Shown: positions 54,338-62,420 of the stretch, in pieces
Position numbering within the stretch: position 1 is the stretch's first letter
Layout of the letters: each line of letters starts with the position of its first letter
From: Sulfurovum sp. TSL1
Lineage (GTDB): Bacteria > Campylobacterota > Campylobacteria > Campylobacterales > Sulfurovaceae
Assembly: GCF_019972135.1 (NCBI RefSeq)
Contig: NZ_BPFI01000001.1
Location: forward strand, 479,106 to 543,105
Direction: 5' to 3'
Length of the DNA stretch: 64,000 bases
Position numbers and translations under genes: made by a program
Notes under the pieces: model-generated
What the model saw: the letters and a program-made list of their open reading frames with translations, nothing else
Told to the model about the DNA's origin: nothing
The model's database searches: none

Positions 54338-55522
54338 ATGATAAAGACACTTTTCGATAAGAACAATAACACTGCTATACTCCTGGCCGGTATACTTGCT
54401 ATTGTCGTAGGTATAGGTGTAGCAAGATTTGCCTTTACTTCACTTCTTCCATCTATGCTTGAAGAGTTCTTGTCACTCACCTATGCCGGTGTACTGGCAT
54501 CGTGTAACTTTGCAGGCTATCTGGCCGGTGCCGTTTTTTCTATATTTATCAAAGATATCAACACAAAAGTAAAGTATTTTCGTATCGGTATGATACTGAG
54601 TATCGTGACAACACTGGTGCTGGCGACTACCAGCAATGAGGCATTGTGGCTGATCTCAAGGATCATCGCCGGTTTTGGTTCCGCTATGGTCCTTATCGTG
54701 GGTGGTGCCATCGTAATGGTCAAACTGAACTTTGAGAGTAAGACAAAGGCGATGGGCATACACTTCAGCGGTATTGGTTTTGCTATCGTGATATCGGAGC
54801 TTATCAGCCAGTATGTTCTACAAAGCGGTACATGGACCGATGCTTGGCTCACTTTATCCCTGTTTGGTTTGATCGTCACTTTTTATACACTTTATATTTT
54901 ATCTTTTGATAAAATCATCAAAAAAGATGCGGTCAAACACCCTCTCTCAAAGTCTATATTTTCTCCCTATGTAATACTGCTGATCCTGGCTTATTTCACC
55001 GAAGGTGTCGGCTTTGTTGTGCAGGGTACTTTTTTACCCGACATCATTAATTCACTTCAAGGTTTGGATGGGTATGGAAATCTCGGTTGGCTGATCGTGG
55101 GTATTGCAGGCATCCCCTCTTCCATACTCTGGATGAGACTCGCGCATACCTATGGAAGTGTTAATGTCATTATCATCGCGATGGCTCTACAGATCATAGG
55201 TATCCTGATACCGACATTGAGTACCAGTATATACTTAAACCTGCTGAGCGGTGCACTCTATGGCAGTACCTTCATAGGCCTTGTGGCACTCTTTCTCAAT
55301 CTTGGCGGTCAATTGGCGGGGAAAAACCCGGTAGTGCTTATGGGAGCTATGACTGCTTCCTACGGTATAGGCCAGGTCGGTGCACCGCTTTACAGTATTG
55401 CCCTGATCGATCATTTTGGGAACTATAACGCTACACTGTATGTGACAGCATTGATCGTCTTTTTGGGCATACTTTTTTTACTCTATGCAAAGAGAATTGA
55501 AAACAGATATAGCATCTGTTAA
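54338..55522 (+). CDS. MFS transporter, YbfB/YjiJ family
   Basis: 394-aa inner-membrane transporter with 12 helices. The first helix reads LLAGILAIVVGIGVARFAFT, and the GVARFAFTSLLPSM segment is characteristic of the YbfB/YjiJ group. A central loop (KIIKKDAVKHPLSKSIFSP) splits the two six-helix halves. The substrate is unknown. It is transcribed alone and converges on the sorbosone dehydrogenase-like gene, overlapping by 4 bp. Confidence 0.88.
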   Translation: MIKTLFDKNNNTAILLAGILAIVVGIGVARFAFTSLLPSMLEEFLSLTYAGVLASCNFAGYLAGAVFSIFIKDINTKVKYFRIGMILSIVTTLVLATTSNEALWLISRIIAGFGSAMVLIVGGAIVMVKLNFESKTKAMGIHFSGIGFAIVISELISQYVLQSGTWTDAWLTLSLFGLIVTFYTLYILSFDKIIKKDAVKHPLSKSIFSPYVILLILAYFTEGVGFVVQGTFLPDIINSLQGLDGYGNLGWLIVGIAGIPSSILWMRLAHTYGSVNVIIIAMALQIIGILIPTLSTSIYLNLLSGALYGSTFIGLVALFLNLGGQLAGKNPVVLMGAMTASYGIGQVGAPLYSIALIDHFGNYNATLYVTALIVFLGILFLLYAKRIENRYSIC

Positions 55523-56658
55523 TCTTTTCCACTATACCATATCCGGTATACTGCATCTGCCTTGTCGTCTGAAACCAGCATCGAACCGTCAGATATGATC
55601 TCAATATCCACAGGTCGTCCCCATGCTTTTATACCTCTCAGCCACCCCTCGGCAAACACATCATAGGAAACAGGCTTCCCGGATGAAAAACGGACCATGG
55701 TGATTCGGTACCCACTAGGCGGGAACCTGTTCCAAGATCCATGCTCAGCTATAAATACCTGATCATAGTACTCCTGGGGAAACTGCTTACCGGTATAAAA
55801 GCGCATTCCCAGTGCAGCCACATGCGCTCCCAGTTCCATCACAGGAGGCGTGGATTCGGTACATCCCTCTTTTTTTCCGAACTCGGGATCACGTATCTTT
55901 TTTCCATGACAGTATGGATATCCAAAATGCATCCCTTTTTTAAAAGCCATGTTCAACTCATCAGGCGGTTGGTTGTTCCCCATCCAGTCACGTCCATTGT
56001 CAGTAAAAAATAAACTCTTGCGCTTTGGATGCCAATCAAAACCTACTGTATTTCTCACACCCTTTGCAAAGATCTCAAGTCCACCCCCATCTGCTTGCAT
56101 ACGCATAATAGAGGCATATCTCGGATCAGTGGACTCACATATATTACATGGTGCGCCCACCGGTACATAGAGATATCCGTCCGGACCGAACCGTATGAAC
56201 TTCCAGCCATGATGGGTATCACGGGGGAACGAATCATTGATGACCACCGGAATAGGCGGAGACTTGAGATTATTTTCAATGTGATCATAGCGCAAGATAC
56301 GATTGATCTCAGCGACATAGAGGGCACCCTTTCGGAATGCTACACCGTTGGGATTATTGAGCCCGCGCGCAATGATAAACCGCTGATCAGCACGAAAATC
56401 ACCATCTGTATCAACCACTGCATATACAGTGCCCTCTGAGCGTGAACCTATAAAAAGTGTGCCGCGTTCTCCACGTGCAAGAGAACGTGCACCCTCTATC
56501 TCTTTCGCATAGACAGAGATATGGAATCCAGGCGGAAGTTTGATATCACTCAGACTCTCTTCCAGTTCATCGGCGTGGAGAGGAACAGAAAAGACAGTAT
56601 GTAGCATAAAAATGCATAGCCACAGAAACAATATAGGTATATAGCGTAATGTTCCCAT
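55519..56658 (-). CDS. Exported sorbosone/glucose dehydrogenase-like beta-propeller protein
   Basis: About 379-aa protein with an N-terminal signal (IPILFLWLCIFMLHTVFSV). The mature part is a six-bladed propeller of the PQQ-type soluble sugar dehydrogenase family: LPPGFHISVYAKEIEGARSL, NNPNGVAFRKGALYVAEINR, FIRFGPDGYLYVPVGAPCN and FIAEHGSWNRFPPSGYRI. Length fits the L-sorbosone dehydrogenase-like group. The cofactor and substrate are uncertain. The ATG at 56658 follows AAGGAA; the ATG at 56721 would add a non-signal-like extension. It probably acts in the periplasm. Confidence 0.85.
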   Translation of the reverse strand: MGTLRYIPILFLWLCIFMLHTVFSVPLHADELEESLSDIKLPPGFHISVYAKEIEGARSLARGERGTLFIGSRSEGTVYAVVDTDGDFRADQRFIIARGLNNPNGVAFRKGALYVAEINRILRYDHIENNLKSPPIPVVINDSFPRDTHHGWKFIRFGPDGYLYVPVGAPCNICESTDPRYASIMRMQADGGGLEIFAKGVRNTVGFDWHPKRKSLFFTDNGRDWMGNNQPPDELNMAFKKGMHFGYPYCHGKKIRDPEFGKKEGCTESTPPVMELGAHVAALGMRFYTGKQFPQEYYDQVFIAEHGSWNRFPPSGYRITMVRFSSGKPVSYDVFAEGWLRGIKAWGRPVDIEIISDGSMLVSDDKADAVYRIWYSGKD

Positions 56659-56732
56659 TATCAATTCCTTTTTTTCATTATAACATAAAAGAGAAATCCA
56701 TATTTTTGCTATAATCAACAAAAGGAAATCTC

Positions 56733-57464
56733 ATGAAATGGTTACTCTCTTTACTTTTTCTTTCTAATATTCTCTTGGCCAACGAGGCACAAGAGATCAT
56801 CAAAAAACTTGAAAATAACCTCCGTGGTGACTACATGTACTCCACGATGAGCATGATAGTCACTTCCAAACGAGGTAAACGTACCGTAAAAATAGAAAGC
56901 TGGTCTGAGGGGAATGACAAAAGCTTTATTAAGATCCTCTACCCTAAAAAAGACAAAGGGATCACCTTCTTAAAGATCGACAATCAAATGTGGCAGTATA
57001 TTCCCAAGATAGAACGTACCATCAAAATACCACCCTCCATGATGCTTCAAAGCTGGATGGGGAGTGACTTTACCAATGATGATATGGTCAAAGAGAGCTC
57101 TTTGGAAGAGGACTACAGTGCCTCTCTCCTCTCAAAAAAAGGTGACTCTGCGACGCTGGAGCTGATACCAAAACCCAACGCTGCCGTGGTTTGGGGGAAG
57201 ATCGTCATTGATGTCGATCTCAAAGATGCTGTACCGATCAGAGAGGTCTTTTATGATGACATGATGCAAAAAGTCAGAGTCATGACATTCTCCAAAATAG
57301 AAGAGCATGGTTCACACACGATCCCTATGGTCATGGAACTTCAGCCTCTGGATCCGGACAAAAAGAAAAACCGTACGAAGGTGATCTTTGAGAAGGTCAA
57401 TTTTGATACCAAAATAGATCCTTCTTATTTTACAAAACAGGCTTTAAAACGCTATTCAAGGTAA
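56733..57464 (+). CDS. Outer-membrane lipoprotein-sorting (LolA-like) protein
   Basis: 243-aa exported protein with a signal peptide (WLLSLLFLSNILLA). The mature part resembles the LolA/LolB-fold family of predicted lipoprotein-sorting proteins: YSTMSMIVTSKRGKRTVKIE, FIKILYPKKDKGITFLK, MWQYIPKIERTIKIPPSMML and QSWMGSDFTNDD. It should carry a lipid or lipoprotein across the periplasm. It heads a five-gene unit with two LolC/E-like permeases, a LolD-like ATPase and a beta-barrel protein; spacing to the next gene is 6 bp. GCTATAAT lies 25 bp upstream, with AAAGGAAA as RBS. Confidence 0.87.
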   Translation: MKWLLSLLFLSNILLANEAQEIIKKLENNLRGDYMYSTMSMIVTSKRGKRTVKIESWSEGNDKSFIKILYPKKDKGITFLKIDNQMWQYIPKIERTIKIPPSMMLQSWMGSDFTNDDMVKESSLEEDYSASLLSKKGDSATLELIPKPNAAVVWGKIVIDVDLKDAVPIREVFYDDMMQKVRVMTFSKIEEHGSHTIPMVMELQPLDPDKKKNRTKVIFEKVNFDTKIDPSYFTKQALKRYSR

Positions 57465-57470
57465 GGATGA

Positions 57471-58691
57471 ATGCTTTTTTCACTCGCTTTTAGAAACATT
57501 GTAAGATCCAAAGGCAGAAGTATCACCACACTGCTTTTAAGCACTTTTAGTACGATTCTCTTCATCAGCTATGTTGCACTGATGGATGGTTCCCATCATC
57601 AGATCATCAAAAGTTCGGTGGAGATCTATACGGGGTATGCCCATGTGAACCTTGAGGGGTATAGAGATGAAGGTGGCTATGATCATCTCATTGAAGATGC
57701 AGATCACATTGATACTCTTCTCAAAAATGATCCTTCCATTAAACGCTACAGCCCAAGGTTTGAAACCTATGCACTGCTCTCCGGAGAAGTAAAGACCATA
57801 GGAAGTTTGATCGGAGGGATCATTCCTTCCCGTGAAAAAATGCTGAGTAAACTGCATGATTCTCTCATCAAAGGTGCCTATCTTGATGATAATGACACCA
57901 ATGCCATCTACATCGGCTCTTCACTTGCCAAACGATTAAATGCAGAGGTAGGCAGCCAGATCGCCATGGTAGGCTCTTCCGTCGACTACTCCATCGCTGC
58001 GGATCTTTTTACCGTCAAAGGGATCTTCAAAACCGGTCTTTTCGAATTTGATTCCCAGTCGGCCTTTGTCAATAAATCGTATCTGGACACGGTAATGATG
58101 AGTGACAATATAGCCAGTTATTTTACCCTCTACTTCCATGACAATGATAAGATAGATAAAATGACCACAAAGCTGCAAAATGTACTCCCCTCAGGGGTTG
58201 AAGCGGTCAACTGGAAAACACTTCTTACAGCGCTCGTGCAGGCGATGCTGGTGGATTCCATTTTTGGGTATATCTCCATCTCCATCTTTTTTATCGTGAT
58301 CTTTTTTGTGATCATGATCTTTTCTTATGTCAATATCTATACACGTGCCCGGGAAATAGGACTGTTGCGTGCTTTAGGTCTGACCTCTAAAAATATCTTT
58401 GGCATGCTTTTTATTGAGATCCTGATACTCGCTACCATCAGTATACTCCTGGGTACCCTCATCGGTGCATCGATTGCCTACTATTTTGAAATCCATCCTA
58501 TCGTCATATCGGGGATCGCAGAAACCTATAAAGAGTATGGTGTGGTCAGCGATGAAATACCTATGAAGTTCGATCCTTTCACCATCACATGGAATGCACT
58601 GACGATCTTCATACTCAATCTTACAGCCATACTCTACCCGATCTTCAAGGTCAATAAACTGACCGCAATGGAGGCAATGAGGTATGTATAA
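57471..58691 (+). CDS. LolC/E-type ABC permease, first
   Basis: 406-aa inner-membrane permease of the FtsX/MacB fold. One N-terminal helix precedes a large periplasmic domain (about residues 45-265), then three C-terminal helices. The domain-coupling segment is ARAREIGLLRALGLTSKNIF-like (TRAREIGLLRALGL), the mark of the FtsX family. It overlaps the second permease by 8 bp. With its partner and the ATPase it should extract lipids or lipoproteins from the inner membrane toward the LolA-like carrier. Confidence 0.88.
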   Translation: MLFSLAFRNIVRSKGRSITTLLLSTFSTILFISYVALMDGSHHQIIKSSVEIYTGYAHVNLEGYRDEGGYDHLIEDADHIDTLLKNDPSIKRYSPRFETYALLSGEVKTIGSLIGGIIPSREKMLSKLHDSLIKGAYLDDNDTNAIYIGSSLAKRLNAEVGSQIAMVGSSVDYSIAADLFTVKGIFKTGLFEFDSQSAFVNKSYLDTVMMSDNIASYFTLYFHDNDKIDKMTTKLQNVLPSGVEAVNWKTLLTALVQAMLVDSIFGYISISIFFIVIFFVIMIFSYVNIYTRAREIGLLRALGLTSKNIFGMLFIEILILATISILLGTLIGASIAYYFEIHPIVISGIAETYKEYGVVSDEIPMKFDPFTITWNALTIFILNLTAILYPIFKVNKLTAMEAMRYV

Positions 58692-59913
58692 AATAGCCCA
58701 ACATCTTGCATGGTTAAGTATCTGGAGGCGTAAAACCCGCTCTTTGATGGTCATCATGATGATCGCACTGAGTCTCAGCGGTCTGCTTGGACTTCAGGGA
58801 CTCTATGATGGAATGATCCTCCATTTGATCAACACGACCATCCGCAGTGACTCTGGAGAGATATCTCTCTACAATAAAGCCTATAGACTGAACAAAACAC
58901 TGGAGTACAGACTTACTCATGTTTCAAACTATATAGAGGCTTTTTCCGAGATAGAAGCTATTGAGGCTTACTCCGTCCGTTTGGAAAAAGAGGGTCTCAT
59001 TGCTACGGCACACAAATCTCTCGGGGCGGTCCTCAAAGGTATCTCTTTGGAAAATGAACAGCATTTTGGAGGACTTGATGCCTTCATCACTCAAGGAGAG
59101 TACAGCTTTGGGGAAAAGGATCAAAAGGCATTGATCGGTGCAGCACTGGCTAAAAAACTCAACCTGAACATAGGCAGCCGTGTGATCTTCACAGCACAAG
59201 ATGCGACAGGTGAGATCAATGCTATCTCTTTTCGCATCAGCGGTATTCTCAAAACCGGTAACCCTACGATCGACGACCATGCTGTATTTGTCTCTATGGA
59301 AAAGATGTCAAAGTTTCTCAATGTGTATCAGAGTGCAACCCAGATAGCGTTGCGTGTGAAAGATACCCAGAGTCTCCCTACTGTACAAAAAGAGCTGCAA
59401 AAACGTTTTCCTGATATCGATGTGCTTCGCTGGGATGAGCTCTATCCACTTCTCATACAGATGCAGGAGTGGATGACTATCTTCAATCTGGCCTCTTATG
59501 CCATTGTCTTTGTCGTCGCTGCGCTGGGCATTTTTGGTGTGATGCTTGTCTCTGTTCTGGAAAGGATGCGCGAGTTCAGCATCATGCTTGCCATAGGAAC
59601 TCCCTACAAAACCGTCAGAAACCAGATCATCATGGAAGCCTCTTTTCTAGGGTTTATCGGTTATATGGCAGGTGCTTTGGGAGGATGGATATTTCTGCTG
59701 TATATGTCGACGGCAGGTGTGGATATGCGTGCTTTTGAAGCAGGTCTTGAACTCTATGGCTACAGTGCTGTCATGTATGCCAATATGCATATCTACTATT
59801 TCTTTCAAGCTTTTTTTGCTGTATTTTTTGCTACCCTGCTCTCAGTGATATGGCCCCTGCGTAAACTGAAGAAAATCAAACCTATACAAGTCATACAAGG
59901 AAAAATGTTATGA
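58684..59913 (+). CDS. LolC/E-type ABC permease, second
   Basis: 409-aa paralogue of the preceding permease with the same layout: N-terminal helix, periplasmic domain (about residues 45-270), three C-terminal helices. VLERMREFSIMLAIGTPYKT replaces the usual coupling segment. It overlaps the ATPase gene by 4 bp. The two permeases probably form a heterodimer, as LolC and LolE do. The operon lies outside the standard lol context and includes a beta-barrel protein, so cargo may differ from ordinary lipoproteins. Confidence 0.87.
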   Translation: MYKIAQHLAWLSIWRRKTRSLMVIMMIALSLSGLLGLQGLYDGMILHLINTTIRSDSGEISLYNKAYRLNKTLEYRLTHVSNYIEAFSEIEAIEAYSVRLEKEGLIATAHKSLGAVLKGISLENEQHFGGLDAFITQGEYSFGEKDQKALIGAALAKKLNLNIGSRVIFTAQDATGEINAISFRISGILKTGNPTIDDHAVFVSMEKMSKFLNVYQSATQIALRVKDTQSLPTVQKELQKRFPDIDVLRWDELYPLLIQMQEWMTIFNLASYAIVFVVAALGIFGVMLVSVLERMREFSIMLAIGTPYKTVRNQIIMEASFLGFIGYMAGALGGWIFLLYMSTAGVDMRAFEAGLELYGYSAVMYANMHIYYFFQAFFAVFFATLLSVIWPLRKLKKIKPIQVIQGKML

Positions 59914-60581
59914 AACTAAACCATGTCTACAAAACATTCTACCCTGATACTCCCAAAGAGGTCAAAGCCCTTACCGATATCAATCTTATTTTTGAAAAAG
60001 GGGAATTCACGACCCTCAGCGGTGAGTCAGGTTCAGGAAAGACCACCCTTCTGAACATTATAGGCGGACTCGACTCTGTGACCAGCGGAGAGATATTTTT
60101 TGAGGGAGAAGAGATATCGGCTTACAGTGAGGAGAAGATGGCTAAGCTCAGACTGCATGATATAGGGTTCATCTTCCAGGCCTACAATCTCATCCATGTA
60201 CTCAATGTCAGAGAAAATATAGGATTCATCATGAAACTGCTCAAATTCGATCAAAAAGAGATCGATGCACGTATCATGGAACTGGCATCGATATTGCAGA
60301 TAGAGGATCTTCTCGATAAACTGCCCGGTGAGATCAGCGGTGGCCAGCAGCAGCGTGTGGCTGTAGCGCGTGCGGTCGCCTCACGCCCAAAACTGATACT
60401 CGCGGATGAACCTACGGCAAACCTGGATTCAAAGAACAGTGCGCGTCTGATGAATATGCTGCGAACACTCAATGAAAAAGAGCATGTGACGGTCATCTTT
60501 GCTTCCCATGACAAATATGTACTGGAACAGTCCAAACGTATCATAGTGCTGGATGACGGAGTTGTCGTTGAAGACCGTTAA
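59910..60581 (+). CDS. LolD/MacB-type ABC ATPase
   Basis: 223-aa ATPase. Walker A is GESGSGKTT, the Q-loop is GFIFQAYNLIHVLNV, the signature is ISGGQQQRVAVARAV, Walker B is LILADEPTANLD and the switch His is in FASHDKYV. The length and the ADEPTANLD form fit the LolD/MacB/FtsE group. It powers the two permeases just upstream. Confidence 0.93.
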   Translation: MKLNHVYKTFYPDTPKEVKALTDINLIFEKGEFTTLSGESGSGKTTLLNIIGGLDSVTSGEIFFEGEEISAYSEEKMAKLRLHDIGFIFQAYNLIHVLNVRENIGFIMKLLKFDQKEIDARIMELASILQIEDLLDKLPGEISGGQQQRVAVARAVASRPKLILADEPTANLDSKNSARLMNMLRTLNEKEHVTVIFASHDKYVLEQSKRIIVLDDGVVVEDR

Positions 60582-61695
60582 TTCTATAGCCCTGCTCTGT
60601 TTGGCCGTGCCGATCATGGCCATAGAGCATGACATCACCGTAGAGAACACCAACTACACGATCTCAAAGATACCCTATACCCAACAGGAGAGAACACTCT
60701 ATAACTATAACAGACTGAGACTGACCGATAAGATCAAAGAAGGGAACTGGTTTGCCAATATCATTGCAGATATAGACAACTATTATGGGGAAACCTATAT
60801 CAATAGCTTCGAGTATCAGTTTTTTCGCTCTATCAATGCAGATACTCCCTTTGATATAGAAACGAATGCCAAAAACTATGGAAAAGGCGAAGTGTTTGGA
60901 CGGCTGCACCGTTTTTCTGTGGGGTATGCAGATGAAAAACATAATGTGATCTTCGGTTTGCAAAAGATCACGATGGGTGTGGGACGGATATGGACACCCA
61001 CCGATCTCTTTAACCCCAGAAACCCCCTTGCCCTGGAACCTGACCAGATCTATGGTAACTTTTCTCTCTCCTATACCTATGCACTTGGTACACTTAGCCA
61101 AGCAATGGGGGTGGTGGCCAAGCGTCATGACGGCAGTTACAAATATGCAGGAAGGGTCAAAGGGAATACAAAGATCGGGGATATCGCACTGGACCTCTTT
61201 TCAAGCAATGATGCCCAAATGATCGCCTATGAGATAGAAGGCAATCTTTTTGATACCGGCATAGAGTGGCGAAGCGAAGGTGGGTACTATAAAGACAAAC
61301 TTTTAGATAAAAGCTTTTATCAAACCATACTGGGTGTAGACTATGGTTTTGTCAATGGACTGACCGCCATGGCCGAATGGCTGCACTCTTCCAAAATCTA
61401 TACGGTTGATGAGATACTCAACTTCCAGGAAAGCAGCCTGGGTTATAACCGTCACCTCTCTTCAGACTATGTAGGAGCCTCTGCCTATTATGACTTCAAC
61501 CTGCTCTACAGCGGTACACTGAGTGTGATCCACAGCCCGGAAGACCAAAGCAGTTTTATCTCACCACTCCTCAACTACAGCATCAGTGACGATGCCTCCG
61601 TAGCCATAGGTGCGATGCTTTATACCGGAGATGAAGAGAGTGAATTTGGAAGTGTGGAAAACAGCTATTATCTGCGTTTCAGAGTGACCTATTGA
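60568..61695 (+). CDS. Beta-barrel outer-membrane protein of the export operon
   Basis: About 375-aa protein. I choose the TTG at 60568: GGAG ends six bases upstream and the product then begins with a clean signal peptide (KTVNSIALLCLAVPIMA). The ATG at 60553 would add five residues. The mature part is rich in aromatic and alternating polar residues (WFANIIADIDNYYGETYINS, ending RFRVTY), and GMGRIWTPTDLFNPRNPLA-type residues (GVGRIWTPTDLFNPRNPLAL) recall DUF1302-like barrels. C-terminal aromatic residues fit outer-membrane insertion. It overlaps the ATPase gene by 14 bp, tying it to the Lol-like system. Confidence 0.75.
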   Translation: MKTVNSIALLCLAVPIMAIEHDITVENTNYTISKIPYTQQERTLYNYNRLRLTDKIKEGNWFANIIADIDNYYGETYINSFEYQFFRSINADTPFDIETNAKNYGKGEVFGRLHRFSVGYADEKHNVIFGLQKITMGVGRIWTPTDLFNPRNPLALEPDQIYGNFSLSYTYALGTLSQAMGVVAKRHDGSYKYAGRVKGNTKIGDIALDLFSSNDAQMIAYEIEGNLFDTGIEWRSEGGYYKDKLLDKSFYQTILGVDYGFVNGLTAMAEWLHSSKIYTVDEILNFQESSLGYNRHLSSDYVGASAYYDFNLLYSGTLSVIHSPEDQSSFISPLLNYSISDDASVAIGAMLYTGDEESEFGSVENSYYLRFRVTY

Positions 61696-61836
61696 TCTTT
61701 TGCCACGTTCTTCTAAAACACTTTTCACTCTTTTTGTCTAACCTTCAGACTTTTTGTGTCTCTCAGTAAATATAGAGTTTTCTAAACGCTCTAAAACCAA
61801 AAGCTAAAGTATACCTACACTATATCCGCTATGATG

Positions 61837-62208
61837 TTACTCGTCATCCTCTTCATCTTTGGCTATCTCTGCGCGTATTTGATCCATATCAAGCCCCTTC
61901 ACATGGGTGATGAGCTTATCAAAAGCTTCTTCAGGCAGCATACCTGCTTGATTAAGCAGGATGATACCATCCCTGCTGACCATCAGTGTCGGGATCGAAC
62001 GGATACCGTACTGGGCTGATATAGCGGGTTGTTCTTCCGTATTGACCTTGGCAAAGGTGATATCAGGATACTTTTCTGCTACCCTTTCAAAAATAGGGGC
62101 AAACTGTTTACAGGGGCCACACCATTCTGCCCAAAAATCGATAATGACTATTTCGTTATTATCCAGTGTTTCGTTAAAGTTTTGTGTTGTTAAATCTATA
62201 TATGCCAT
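61837..62208 (-). CDS. trxA: Thioredoxin
   Basis: 123-aa cytoplasmic thioredoxin. The active site is EWCGPCKQF, the cis-Pro is in GIRSIPTLMV, and the fold order is normal. An acidic C-terminal tail (AKDEEDDE) of about 10 residues extends beyond the usual end. It reduces cytoplasmic disulfides and can supply electrons to arsenate reductase and CcdA. A TATACT -10 box and AAAGGAAAG lie upstream on the reverse strand. Confidence 0.94.
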   Translation of the reverse strand: MAYIDLTTQNFNETLDNNEIVIIDFWAEWCGPCKQFAPIFERVAEKYPDITFAKVNTEEQPAISAQYGIRSIPTLMVSRDGIILLNQAGMLPEEAFDKLITHVKGLDMDQIRAEIAKDEEDDE

Positions 62209-62420
62209 AGTCTTTCCTTTATATGAGGATGGAGTATAGCATAGCGATCATATCTGTTCTCTTAATATTATAACTTGGATAATGAATGTTTATTTCATCT
62301 ATCCCTCTTCCCAATGTCCTCATCATTTGCCTATTAAAATCTGCTTTTAATGAACATTGCTTGATATTTTTAGAAGAGGATGAAGATAAATAGATACAGT
62401 TGAAATATCTATCCCTCCAT

